From NCBI RefSeq assembly GCF_018139145.2, contig NC_059475.1:21518937-21582936 (forward strand): a stretch of 64,000 nt of DNA, written 5' to 3'. The notes beneath the pieces were generated by a model. The model was not told the DNA's origin. It did not search any database and was given only the letters and a program-made list of their open reading frames with translations. The translations under genes were made by a program, and so were the position numbers. The stretch is from Gymnogyps californianus (lineage: Eukaryota; Chordata; Aves; Accipitriformes; Cathartidae). Below are positions 25,301 through 36,753 of this stretch, piece after piece; the first letter of the stretch is position 1, and each line of letters starts with the position of its first letter.

Positions 25301-28300
25301 CTATTTACTAGTGTGCTGGCTTCAGATTCAGTTCCCTAACCAGAACATGCCATTGTAATTGTTAATGTTTCATTTCATTTATGTAGCTGTGATTTTAAAT
25401 CAAGACTTTTCCTTTGGATGAAGTAATCTTCACATTGCGGTTTTTTTTTTTTGTTTCCAGCTGTTAAATAGAAAATAATATGTATAATATATATATATAA
25501 AGTAGTACTATAACTAGATAAAATCTAGACTGTGAGTCCAAGGAAGGGACTGCCTTATTATTCTTGATACAGCACTTAATAAGTGGGACTTCTTGATGCT
25601 AGTGTGGTACAAATAAGATAATTTTCTCCAGCATATAATTTTGCTATCAATTACAGGATATAATTACCACAGGGTTGGAATAATTTCTGTGTGAACATCT
25701 GGATTCCTCCGCTACACTGTGCAATGCTAATAACTTGCAGCCAGACTCGTCAACATTTGAACTCTGAAAAATCGCTCTGTCATGGTGATTCTCAATAACA
25801 TTACTAACTGCCTCTCTTACCTCAGCCTGAAATATAAAGTTTTAAATCTTAACAGGCATGCTCTAAAATCTACTTTAAATTCCAAGCAAATATAACAAAT
25901 TTAAAAATTTATCTGCATAAATGATACATTTTAAAGCAAGGATTCTATTCCAATGTAATACTGAGAATAGTTAATTTACTTGTCAATGGCAGAATGATTT
26001 TTGCTTATATTTCAAGTAAAAATATTCCTGAAGAATAACAATGAACAGTAACATACTTCACAGTAACAATGGCATTCAGTGTCTCCAACATCATAAAGCA
26101 TCAACTGATTTCTAAACTGCCTTAGAGAAGTTAGGCAATAGTCACAGAAAATTATGCAAACCAAGAATTAATCTAGAATTATACAACTTGACTGGGGATC
26201 ATTGGGATTTAGTCTAAGGAAGAAGTAGTCATCTGAGACTGGACTGCAAATTCAGTTATACCTATAAATCAGATTGTTCCAAAATGAACTTTTGTTATGG
26301 TGATCAACTACTGTGTCATGGCATTCCATTATAGATGTGGTGCCACTTGCATTTGTTGAAAATCAATTTATCACCTATCTTGCCGATCCATTAACTTATT
26401 ACAGTGTCATCTTCACAAAAGTCACACTTCCAGATGAAGCCTTGCCCCTCTCAGTACACACTTTAAAACATTGAATGGACAATCTTGAAAAACCTGGCTA
26501 CAAAATTCCAGTAATTTTCAGAAATCTCCCTTTCATGAAATACCTGAATTTCTATAGTTTTTCTTGCACATATCTAGGAAATTATATTTGAAAAATTCAA
26601 GCATTTTAAGAGAATAATTAAGTTGCAAAGAACAACTCTCCATAGGCAGAGAATGCGAATGTTAAAGCCAGATTTTCATCCTCAGCTCTGCTCCTTTATA
26701 TACACTGCACGTGATAAAGGCTCAAATACTGATCAGCTGCCCAAGGGTATTTGGTGGAGTCCCACTAGGCAGTTTGTGTTCAGGTGGCCTTAGGAGAAGC
26801 CCCCTCCCTAACTGGCCTGAACTGGAACCAGAATGTGCAAGTGGCAGACAGGAGCCAACTAGACTTGAGCCAATAGGAACGGAAACAGGCAAAAAATCCT
26901 GATGCCATTCTTCCTTCTTCCACAATGTATCAGTGTAGGAAATCTACGGAGTCACATTTTTCTTTCCCTCTCTTTTGTGAACAGATCAGATAGGACAGTG
27001 TTTGAAAGAACCTTTTACCCTCTCGCACTTAGAATAAATCCCATTTTAGACATTCAACACTTGGACAGATTCTTCCAATAATAATAAAATCTTGCATGCA
27101 TACTTACTGTTTCATCATAGACAGAGACACTAGTCTGAGGTAAGCCACAGATATCACTGGAAGATTCTAGTATATAAAATAAAGCACATTTTGTTTACAA
27201 AAAGATCAGTGTTTTATACCAAGAACTCCTTTATAGCATCAATAAAAGAGATTTTGATGTCACTACAGCATTACATTCTTGTGAAAAAAATATTTAATAT
27301 ACTTTTGTAACAGACTTGCTGGGAAAAACAGACTTCAGTTTGGGTCTTTTTGATGTCTTCAGAAGTTTTACTGTGCCCATTTGGTAAAATTCATTTAGCT
27401 TCAAGATAAACTACTTTGTAAGATCAAATCTAGCAGTCAGTTTAACCCTGAGCAGGATTGTGAACAGGTTATGGGCAGTACACATCAAACAACTGCTCAC
27501 GAGCTTACTGTCATAAGCAGCATCAGTGCAAACCACCTAACTTTCATAATCGGTGGTCAAACTTCAAAGTGAAATAAAAACATTGTTCACCTCAATCAAA
27601 ACAAAAAAAATTGTGCTGCGAGAAGGAATGTCTTCTTCACAGCCCCCGGAAGGGGGTATGAGAGGAAGGGAAAATCAGAAGTAAGACTGAACTATGTGGT
27701 TGAAGCAACATGAATATATGGGAACAAACAGTGGTCCATTCTCCTTTCAAACATTCTTAGTTATATTAACATTATCAGAAAAGGCTCATACTGCAATTTG
27801 CCAAATCCAGAAATTAATTTATTTAGCTATTTAAATCCTTCCCTAAGCTTATAAGAGGAGGGGAAAAAAAAAAAAAATCCCCCTCAATCACTTGGGGCAC
27901 TTACATTTAAGCAATTGGTCAAGTTTTGTAACTGCATAGTACTGTTTTGGATTCCTTTAAATTGATCATACAAACACATTTATTCTCACCTGCAACTGGA
28001 GGTATGAATGATCTGAACACCTGAAGAAAAGAATGTTTTATTTATAACTATTTTACGCATTAAATGATTCATTTTTAAAAAGCCAAATGAATAAACAAAA
28101 AACTGACTTAAAGTGGCCTTGAAAATTGGAAGTTATTTACATTTTCATGACATAATTAAGCACATAAATGCTGCGGCCTGTTCAGCATTACCAGATACCG
28201 TTATATACCTTGAATATTATTTCTGCTTTTTCTGCTCACCATATGGTTATGGTTCAGATCTAATGCATTTACAACTATAATAGCATCATATTTAATACCT

Positions 28301-30514
28301 ACATTTGTATTTTCAAAAACAAACCAAATGAAAAGAAAATGGAACAAAGACAGAAACCAACTATTTTCTAGTTTCAAATTAGAATTGAGATTGTTCGAAC
28401 TACACAATTTGCTCTCTGTCTGTGTGTGCTGTGCTTCCTCTTAATATAGACAGCAGTTTAGGAGGGTAAGCAAGCAGTGTAGAAACAACGCATCAGCTTT
28501 CTTTATTTCAATAAAATTATTTATAATCTGATTAGAATTTTGTTCTAATACCTTCAAAAACAGGGCAGACTAAGAAAACATGCAGATTTAGTGTGATAAA
28601 CTGTAAGGATACTAGGAAGAGAGCTGGTCAGAAAGATTTTTTCTAAATCTCATTTTTACCTCCTTGTACAGAGACTAACAAATTTTCTTCATCTTCAACT
28701 TGACTTTGAAGAAAGCAACTGTTATGCCTTAATCAAACTTTATTTTCTAGAGGCTTCTACCAGTCTTTTGAATCCTATTAACAGTTCAAAAGATTGAAGG
28801 TCTTGATTATTGAGGAACTACTGATAATATTGAGCATGTATGTAAACAACCTTCCAAGCCAGATACTTTTAAACTGTAACCGTAACCTGAAATCAGAAAG
28901 AAAACCAAAACACATAGGGTAACTGTCACAGTAGACCTCAAGCATCTCAGGATGAAATGCCACTGGGAAACACACTAGGCTGGGTAGTGTCAACAATGAT
29001 TTCTGTGATAGGAGGTTTCCTGCACATATAGCCCAGCAGCTGCCACCTGGCTTCAGCCTGGCACCTCGGTGGGATACTGCAAGGGAAAATCAGACCTCGT
29101 TTTCAACCAAGTGATTTTTGTGAGTTTTGGGGGTTTTTTTAATGCTTTTGATTTTTGAATCGGAAACAGCACTGTTTGTCAAAATATTTACAGGGAAAAC
29201 AATGTCAACTGCTACGTTTAATTATTTCAAGTCAGCTTCTCAAAGGAAACCTCAGTGCCCCTCTAGAAGCAGCCACAGTGCAAACTTAAAATTTGGAGAT
29301 TTCTTCAGATGATATTCTACACCCATAAACAAAGATGCAAGGACACATAAGTATTCTACATATGAATAGCCTGCATTAAGCAGATGGATTTGGTCCTGTG
29401 AGCATCACAAGTTTTATGCTGCATACCTTTCTAGATAGTAATTGATCCAACACAGAAAATGTAACTTCAAACTATACAGGAAAACTGCCAAATGTGGTAA
29501 GCAATGGGAAACCACAATCTCTTACAAAACTACTTTCCCCATGGAGATTTAACAATACAGGCTACAGTTACTGCTGCAAATAAATTACTTTTTAACTCAT
29601 TTGGACTATAAATTTTAAGATGACAAGTGTGTCACCTGTGGAACTAAAGAACAAAAGTTAATATCCTATTTGTACTTTGTACAATTATCTAATAGTTGCT
29701 AATACAGATGGTAATATAAAAAACCAAAGTGGGTATATTTGTGACATGGTAAGATTTTTTTAATGAGCAAAATAACTACACAGCCATTTAAAAATATGGC
29801 TTATAACATGGACAAAAAAGAAGAGCAGTCAGAACCGTATGTTCACACTGCATGCTATTTCTGGCGATATAAACCAAATTTATTTCTGTATTTACTACTA
29901 AGTTTGTTCTAGTATAAAATTTATGACATAACTTTAAACATTATGTGGATCCCATATAAGTTTTAATGTGGCAATTCTCCACATTTGAGTCACAAATAAG
30001 CATGAATATATAAAAATTCCCATTTCACTTAATCTTACTGGTATCATTCTGACACTTTGATTGACTGTTCCTTCTGGAGAGAAAATGCTTGAAGTTGGAA
30101 CACTGCAATTTTTGTGCTGCATCGCTACAGAAGAAAGAAAGTGGACACCATTTGAAGGCAGATAAAGTGAATGCATATGTTCAGCTTCTTCTGGAAGACT
30201 TAATTCCTTGTATTTTTCAAGATCTTCATCATCATAGCTGTTGTTTCCATGCAATGTACTTCAACTTTTACTATTGCATTTTGATTTTCAATGGTAAGTG
30301 GATACTTGAAGTGATTTAACAAAGTTTCTCCCACATGTACAGTGCATAAATGATTGTCTTGACTAGATAGCAATCCTTCTTTAATGGGATTATTAACTAC
30401 TGCAGTTTCCAGATTAAAGTTTTCAGAACTAACAGGACTATTTTGACTAAATATTTCACTTACAAGTCCACTGTCTATTACTGATCTTACATCAAACAAT
30501 ATCTGATTCTCCAT
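16233..30514 (-). CDS. TESMIN: TESMIN (MTL5), testis CXC-domain DNA-binding protein, with two apparent frame breaks
   Basis: TESMIN is a nuclear protein of the tesmin/TSO1 CXC family, relative of LIN54 of the DREAM/MuvB complex; it is linked to germ-cell development. Ten exons join with canonical GT/AG sites: 30514-30039, 25826-25668, 25017-24897, 23127-23051, 21608-21517, 20856-20785, 20186-20084, 18711-18575, 18022-17847, 16395-16233. The two cysteine-rich CXC repeats are seen (first across exons six and seven, second across eight and nine), separated by the conserved RNPEAF spacer. The N-terminal VHFLSS and VRMIP motifs and the C-terminal [11 protein letters not shown] motif also match mammalian TESMIN. 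Expected length is about 525 residues, near the 508 of human. The first and eighth exons each seem to lack one base, so the literal sequence does not encode the whole protein. The C-terminus stops about ten residues earlier than human. I prefer the ATG at 30514 (A at -3, G at +4) over the one at 30520. Confidence 0.9.
17847..18022 (-). CDS. TESMIN: TESMIN coding exon 9, end of second CXC repeat
   Basis: 176 bases beginning [19 protein letters not shown], the final cysteines of the second CXC repeat, almost identical to human. The rest is the variable C-terminal linker. Donor is CAG|GTGAAT and the Arg codon is split. Confidence 0.95.
18575..18711 (-). CDS. TESMIN: TESMIN coding exon 8, spacer and second CXC repeat, one base short
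   Basis: It begins [10 protein letters not shown] (the conserved inter-repeat spacer) and ends with [18 protein letters not shown] of the second CXC repeat. Both ends are phase 0, which needs 138 bases, but only 137 are present. Read literally, a TAG appears at 18657-18655. One extra A in the AAA run at 18659-18661 would restore continuity. Confidence 0.92.
20084..20186 (-). CDS. TESMIN: TESMIN coding exon 7, core of first CXC repeat
   Basis: 103 bases coding [19 protein letters not shown] and the following helix that ends ERFKAIK. All expected cysteines of the repeat are present. The DNA-contacting tyrosine of LIN54-type CXC domains is kept (YCDCF). Confidence 0.96.
20785..20856 (-). CDS. 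TESMIN: TESMIN coding exon 6, start of first CXC repeat
   Basis: 72 bases encoding [13 protein letters not shown], the conserved opening of the first CXC repeat. The last codon (Leu) is split by the donor TT|GTAAGT and completed by the next exon. Confidence 0.93.
21517..21608 (-). CDS. TESMIN: TESMIN coding exon 5
   Basis: 92 bases in phase with both neighbours, covering the variable linker before the CXC domain. Sequence match to human is weak here, so support comes from open frame, splice sites (TTGAACAG and GG|GTAAGA) and exact phase continuity. Confidence 0.75.
23051..23127 (-). CDS. TESMIN: TESMIN coding exon 4
   Basis: 77 bases completing the Asp codon and then coding 25 residues including TAVLGQFLP, matching human TALVGRFLP. 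Acceptor CTTTTCAG and donor GAG|GTAAAG are canonical. Confidence 0.88.
24897..25017 (-). CDS. TESMIN: TESMIN coding exon 3
   Basis: 121 bases, starting [10 protein letters not shown] and ending NYLQS plus one base of the Asp codon. It corresponds to human VICQLKGGTQ through NNYLQSD. Acceptor TTCCAG and donor CAG|GTAC are present. Confidence 0.9.
25668..25826 (-). CDS. TESMIN: TESMIN coding exon 2
   Basis: Fifty-three codons, phase 0 at both ends, bounded by TTTCAG and GTG|GTAATT. It starts AEVREA and ends NYSNPV, matching the human segment that ends DSNPM before VICQL. Confidence 0.85.
27108..27166 (-). CDS. Possible TESMIN cassette exon (59 nt)
   Basis: The acceptor TATACTAG and donor ACA|GTAAGTA bound 59 open bases. 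Together with 27990-28020 they add exactly 90 bases (30 codons) between the motifs VRMIP and AEVREA. Direct joining of the neighbouring exons gives VRMIPAEVREA, very like human VRMIPVEIKEA, so this pair is not needed for the conserved product. Confidence 0.3.
27990..28020 (-). CDS. Possible TESMIN cassette exon (31 nt)
   Basis: The acceptor TTTTCTTCAG and donor GCAG|GTGAGA are strong and flank 31 bases that continue the exon-one frame. It only keeps frame if joined to the 59-nt candidate at 27108-27166. Human TESMIN aligns directly across this point without it, so it may be optional, bird-specific or false. Confidence 0.3.
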
Positions 30515-30520
30515 AGTCAT
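30039..30520 (-). CDS. TESMIN: TESMIN first coding exon, frame changes midway
   Basis: The first part (from 30514 or 30520) aligns with the human N-terminus through [14 protein letters not shown]. The second part, in another frame, aligns through NGVHFLSS and VRMIP to the donor CCA|GTAAGA. The switch falls between about 30262 and 30230. Adding one A to the AAA run at 30244-30246 would connect both halves. As it stands, the first frame ends at a stop at 30200-30202. Confidence 0.85.
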
Positions 30521-31244
30521 GGACAGACTGTCAACTGGTTCATATATTTTTTTTTTTCATTGAAGATAATTAAGTTTTCTATTTCAGTATTCTTCTGAAT
30601 AGTTTTTCTGGCTAGAAGTGAATGAAATAGTCTTAACCAGACAACATGTATATATAATACTGAAGATTAATCCAATTCACATGTAACGGTGAGACTTAAA
30701 AATATAATGCTGGAAGAGGTTGTTGGGGTTCTGATTCTAGCTTTCAGAAAATACAGGCCACCATGCTGACACAAACAAGCTGCTTTTACCAAAGGAACAC
30801 ATTCTTTGTAACTTTTAAAAACATTAACGACATTCAGACTTAAATCAGAATTTTGCTACTTGGCTTTAGTAGTAAAAAAAAAAAAAAAATCAATCAAATT
30901 TGATGTAGTACACTTAGCTATAACTACACTGTTTTAAATTTGTGTCAGTAAGTAGCACATTAAGACCGAACCTTATCTGTACTTTCCATGTCACTATTGC
31001 CAGTTATAGACAACACAAGCCAAAGCACCTCTACCCAGATTATCACAAGGCCACCATGAAAAAGACATAGGCCAAGATCCACCCACACTGTCATCAATAA
31101 TGTTTCTGGATTTAGACTAAGGCAATACGGGGAGGGTCAAGCTACCCATGTCCCCCTGACTGGACTGGGATATAGCAGCCGTCTGAAGGCTCAAGTCTCT
31201 CTGACCCATATGCATCAACCACTACCAGCTCTAGGACACCCGTG

Positions 31245-31266
31245 GGGCAGGGCAGGGCAGGGCAGG
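31245..31266. repeat. GGCAG short tandem repeat
   Basis: Four to five copies of a 5-bp GGCAG unit at the edge of the CpG-rich block. It is a likely site of length variation. Confidence 0.8.
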
Positions 31267-31490
31267 GAGACCAGCCCTGCCCAGAAGCTCCGGCTGCCCT
31301 CCCCCCTCACCCCACATCATCACGCTGGTTTCCAGGGCAGAGGGGAAAGGGACAGGCCCCACCTCCACCCCGGGCCCTCAGCAGAGGGCATGTCTCTGCC
31401 CCTTCCCCCAGGCGATTCACCTTCCCCCATAGCCGGCGCCCTTCAGCGAGTGGGGAGCAACGACAGCGCGCCAGACCGTTAACGGAGGCT

Positions 31491-31500
31491 GCGCATGCGC
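31491..31500. promoter_or_regulatory. NRF1 binding palindrome
   Basis: Exact GCGCATGCGC, the core of the known NRF1 site, in the centre of the CpG-rich block. NRF1 sites are typical of CpG promoters active in germ cells and of bidirectional promoters. The transcription start is inferred to be close by. Confidence 0.7.
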
Positions 31501-31719
31501 CAGAGCGCCCCTTCCAGCCTCCCCCGCCCCCCAGCCGCCAGCGCGGGTGAGTCTCGCACTCCGCAGAGGCAGCAGCGAGCGAACACGCGGCCTGCGAATT
31601 AGGTTGGGTGTTTTGGGGGATTTTTTGTTTTGTATTTAAAGTATAATTTCCCTTGGAAATTATCTCACATTACAAGGAGTCACAGATTAACCAGGACCCT
31701 GGTACTGAGTAAGAGGTTA

Positions 31720-32218
31720 TTTGTTATAATCCATGTAGAACAGTGCTACTCAGCACTGGTGAGGCCAGACCTGGAGTACTGTGTCCAGTTCTGGGCTCCC
31801 CAGTACGACAGAGACATGGACATACCGGTGGGGGTCCAACAAAGGGCTATGAAGATGATTAAGGGACTGGAGCATCTCTCCTATGAGAAAAGGCTGAGAG
31901 AGCTGGGACTGTTTAGCCTAGAGAAAGTAGAAGGGCGGGTGCAAAGATGGAGCCAGGCTCTTTACCGTGGTGCCCACTGACAGGACCAGAGGCAATGGGC
32001 ACAAACTGAAACACAGTAGTTTCCCTCTGAACATCAGGAAACACTTTTTCACTGCGTGGGTGACTGAGCACTGGCACAGGTTGCCCAGGGAGGTTGTGGA
32101 GTCTCCATGCTTGGAGGTACTCAAAAAGCCATCTGGACATGGTCCTGGGCAACCATCTGGTTGGACCAGATGACCTCCGGAGGTCCCTTCCAACCTCAAC
32201 CATTCTGTGATTCTGTGA
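31720..32218 (+). mobile_element. CR1 LINE, 5'-truncated
   Basis: About 500 bp of the CR1 3' end. It carries the last part of the reverse-transcriptase ORF (peptides [18 protein letters not shown] and [11 protein letters not shown]), the usual segment ending [13 protein letters not shown], and a tail of ATTCTGTG octamers at 32201-32218. Internal frameshifts and loss of most of the ORF make it inactive. It sits between TESMIN and CPT1A, just upstream of the CpG-rich block. Confidence 0.92.
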
Positions 32219-33700
32219 AATAGCTGGCTTCCAGCTGCTGCTCTTACAGCCCTTTCTACAACTCACTATGTAAATCTTGGAATTGTCACCCCAGTGCCAT
32301 AAAGATTTCAGAGTTCAGAAAACACTCCAAACCTACTAGGCCACTACCTATGGCCATTTAAGATAAAAGATGGTTTCCTTGAAAGCAGAAATTGAACCTG
32401 AACTTTTAATTTTCTACATTAAGGTCTTCATTTTCAGGAAATTTTTTGTGTTAAAAAAAAAAACCAAAGCAACTAAAAACATCCAAACAATTTAAAGCTA
32501 CCTTTCATCTATAGCGTGCCATACAATTAATCCAAGAAGAAACCGGAATCAATTTTGCCTTATGCTTTTGGTTACAAACTTCCACCCCGCTGGCCCTGGG
32601 TCTGCAGCCATGAAAGTTACGGAAAAACAGAACAAAACAAAACAAACACCATGCTTTCTCCTCCCCTCTCAAAGGTTTCATCTAACAGCTAAGTTTTTTA
32701 TACTAGTACTTCCCAACAGGAGTTCATTAATCCTAGCCAAAGCTGATTAATCCCATGCATCGTATAAAACTACAGCAACATTTTCTGAGTATAAGATGCA
32801 TCTTATACTTGCCACCCTTAAAAACAGGCAAAGGGAAGATGGGAAAAAAAAACAAAAAATAAATCAGTATTTTCTGTGCCTAGAAAGTTTCCATACAGCA
32901 TTTCTGTTCAGATTGAACATATCAGTTTACAACTTCAGTACCCATCCTTGGTGGGAGATGTTTGAAATACAACCAGGAACTAACAGTATCTAAGAGATGA
33001 AGTGTGAAATTTAAATCGCTGTGTTCTTTCATGTAGCGAAGGCTGCAACATCCAGAAAAGCAGCAAGCTAAACGACTGCGAAAATGGTCTATCACACAAA
33101 ACTCTTTGATGGGTTTTGTGGTTTGTTTTGTTGTTGTTGTTTGGTGGTTGTTTTTTTTTTTTTCTAATTAAACAGCAATTCAAAAAACAGCACCTGAACC
33201 TTTAAAGGGTAAAAAAAGTCCTCTTCAACTGTCTCAAAGTAGTCTCCAGTTTTAATGCAATTTCAAAGGAGTTTTCAGGTACTGGGAATCTTCAGATAAA
33301 GCAAATAACATTTTAACAACGTTAACTTTCTGTGCCTGAACTAGTTCTCCACTGCCTTACCATTCATATTCTATGGATTATTCACTGTAAAGATCAAACC
33401 AGTGCCATCCACTAGCTTGCAGACAGTTTCACAGAAACATTCCAGCAGTTATTTGGATCTCATGATAAAAGCTCATCTAAAGTAAGACCTATGTTGTTTC
33501 TTCTTTCTAGTGAACCTAAAAAATTGTTGATTAACACAGTCCCTATTAACTAGCAAGACATGTATAAATCACTGCTAAAATAAACTGAATAGTCTGCTAC
33601 TACCCTTCCTAACTGGATTTAATAGCAATGATTTCACAAGTCCAGAAACAGCAGCAAGGGAGCTGGGAAGAAGATACAAAAGATATTAAACATTGTACTA
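32219..33700. other. Spacer between TESMIN promoter and CPT1A 3' end
   Basis: No exon or clear transposon is seen. There are A-rich runs near 32452 and 32846 and a T-rich run near 33151. The gap between the two transcription units is about 2 kb if the CPT1A transcript ends near 33.7 kb. Confidence 0.4.
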
Positions 33701-36700
33701 AGTAGTGGTAATTGTGAAATTTTATTTTATTTTTGAAGTCACAGAAGAGGGTAGAAAATAGAGACAAAGTGTTGGATATAAATAACCAACCATAGATGTA
33801 GAGTTATTGAACAAGATAAAAAAAACCCGTAGCTTAAATTAATATATGTTATACAAGAAAACAATTGGTACAAAGGCTGAATTAGAACCATCATTCTCAA
33901 GGTCAGGCACACACTTCCTTAGTTCCTCAAAAAACCCAACCCTTAAAAGAATATTTAGTTTGGAATTGTGTTAATCCTGGACAATGGTAGCCTCTAAATG
34001 CACTTAATGCTCTCCTAATTTCTGGCATGAAATAGCTGAAATAAGAAATTTGGAAAATGCACATTCAAGCTATTCCACCAATTCTACACTGCTATTTAAT
34101 AAACAGGTCAATTTATTATCATCCAACCTGACTTTTACCACCTACTCAACCCTAACTTTGAGCTCTTAAATCACTAATTGAGAATAAGTGATTCAAGGTT
34201 TTAGTAACAAATTAATAGTTTTTCTGGAATATGAACATTTTACTTTATTATAAAGTACACTGTACTAGAAGGTTCATTCAAATCTAGGTAATTTCAGTTA
34301 CATTCCTATGGCTTTTGAGCAAAAAAGCAAGCAATTTTACTGTATGTACACAATATTGAACATCAAGATTTAAATTAATTATTTATTAATAACCTACATT
34401 CACTGTGGATTTCTAAGATTTACATCCAAAAAGCGTATTTTATTTACATGCTGTTGACATTTTAAAGAAAATGAAATAAAATCTTACCTGTTTAGGAATT
34501 ATGATCTATCCCAAATTTAAAAAAAGTTACATTTAACACCACAAAATGTTTAAAACATTTACAATAAAAAACAGCTTTCTGTGCCAATTATACTTACTAA
34601 GAATGTAAAATTGCATTGATAACCACACTAACTACAATTAGACTTGAAACATTTAAAACCTGAGAGTCAAATCTAAACTTTTTTTTTTCTTTTAAAGAAA
34701 ATCCTACAAGCTAATATGCCCTAATGTCAATTTAAGCACAGATTGGTCAGTGGTCAATAAAAAAAACCCCCAAAACAAAAAAAAAAAAACCCAGTCCATT
34801 ATTTCTGCAGCTCCAAAAGAATATATCACTATAAAATTGTTGCAGTAATTTGATAAATGCCAGGCCTGCCAGCCGCAGTAAGGCTTATTTCAAAGTGTCC
34901 TTTCCCACACACTGTACCCTAATCAAATAATGAGTGTCTTTGGCTAATTCCTGTGAGGGTTCCTACATTTATGTAAGCATGCATTTGCTTAAGTTTGCAT
35001 CTGGGATCTTTGAGGTTTCCCACCTCAAACATATATATACAGGTGTTTTAATAGCTAGATCAGTGTAAAAAAAAAAAAAACATGAAGAGGCACAGAAAGT
35101 TAGAAATACTGGCCATAAAACATTCAAAGTCTAATGAGAAGTTTTATATCAACCCCAAAGGCCTTTTAAAATCAGCATAGCTCTGGAGCAGCATTCACTG
35201 TATTACTAAATACCATGTACCTTACATTTAAAAAAAAAAATAAAAAAAAAATTGTTGTGCTAACAGGTACACTTTACTGCACTGCAGGATGTAAAAAGTA
35301 ACCACGCCTATATAGCCTGGGGAAGAGAAGCATTGTGCACAAAGTTACTCCATTTTGTAGCAGCCATTTTATTTCTGCACTTGGAAACATTATGCTCCTT
35401 TTTGAGCAAAATAGCTTTCCCCTCCCTCCTTGTATCCTTCAGAAACTGTGCTTGACCAAGAGCATGTCCCAGGAGGGGTCTGAGAAGGCCAGGATTTTCC
35501 CATTCTGGAGCTATTTTCCATGGCTTTAATAGTTTGCCCTTCTCATGCAGATGGCTGGCAATGTAGTAGTGGTCCTTCCAGGCTGAAAGCAGGCAAACTG
35601 CAATTGATCAGCCTCTACAGGCAGCTTTGCTTCGTAGACTATCCAACAGGTTGCATTTAACTAAATTGACATTCCCTGGGACCCAGAAACTCTTGTCTCA
35701 AATGACTACCAATACCATTCACAAAAATAAACACATGAGTATCTGTAGCTCTGAAACAAAGTTACTCCTGCATTTCATAGGGACTGATCTTTGCCATTTA
35801 AGATGGGAGCATTGTGTTAGAGCTTTAAATCTAACTGCACCATATGGCAACATATTCAAGTCTACTTATGCCACGTCAACCTAACTTATAATTTGAAAAC
35901 TAGATCTGCATTACTACTACTTCACCTTCTTCACCACTAAGACAATGTAAAACCAACTCCCAGCATAAGCTTTTTTCCCGGGTTTAGGATCTTTCTTTTT
36001 CTAAGGCACTCGCATGAACAAGCACACAGGTCCATTTATTTATATGGAAATAAAATCAACAATGTGGCAAACATGCTTGTAAGTAATAAGAAAAATGTGA
36101 TACCTGCTAATTAGGTGACACACTTTACTACCCAATGTAGCACTACCCAATGTTTTTTTTTTTTTCCAAAACCCAAAAAATTTCTACAGCTTGGTATGTT
36201 ACAGCAGGTTACATCAGGGATCTTTTTTGGTATGTTTTGCAGGAATTACCTTTAGACCCAGCCCCCCCCCAAGAAGGTAAACAGCCACAAGTTTTGTCAT
36301 TCATTGACATTAAGCAGCAGATACACTGAAGAACATTCTGCTATTAATACATAGCAAATAGAATTTTTTCTAGTATTTGAGTTTAAGACAGTGTGTTTTA
36401 TCCCTTTGATTCTGGAATACAAGTAGAGTAATTTTAAGTAAAAAATGAGCAAGTGTATACAAATTAAGAGAAAACTGCAGGAGTTAAGAATATACATGAC
36501 TTCATGCAATGATACTATACTTCATCCCTAGAAACATACAAGATTTCAAAAGTCATCCTTTGTGGAAATAAACTCTTCCAAACTACTGAAAAAAATAATG
36601 AAACATTCAATACACTGTTGAGGTTTTCATAGGTGATAAAGAAGATGTTGACTCAGTTTCTTCGCCAGCTGTTTGACAAACCTTGCTCTCATTCAGTATG

Positions 36701-36753
36701 CAGAAGAGTTCTCATCCCAACAACAGGAGATTGCTTGGCACCAATAAGGCAAA
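33700..36753 (-). other. Probable CPT1A 3' untranslated region
   Basis: It lies directly after the CPT1A stop codon. Several minus-strand AATAAA-type signals occur (plus-strand TTTATT near 36029-36033, 35368, 34434, 34245 and 33720), so alternative ends are likely. Human CPT1A has a 3' untranslated region of a few kilobases, consistent with an end between 34 and 33.7 kb, but the true end cannot be chosen from sequence. Confidence 0.4.

Larger units (their letters stand above)
31200..31610. promoter_or_regulatory. CpG-rich probable TESMIN promoter
   Basis: About 400 bp with high GC and many CpG pairs in otherwise AT-rich DNA, 0.7-1.1 kb upstream of the TESMIN start codon. It includes a GGCAG tandem (31245-31266) and an NRF1 palindrome. 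A minus-strand donor-like GGG|GTGAGG lies at 31310-31309, so a non-coding first exon is possible. The frames through it are composition artefacts. Confidence 0.7.

Noticed and set aside
31210..31550. Overlapping 90- and 102-codon plus-strand frames in the CpG block
   Set aside because: Pro/Gly/Arg/Ser-rich translation typical of GC-rich promoter DNA, in two frames at once; no homology.
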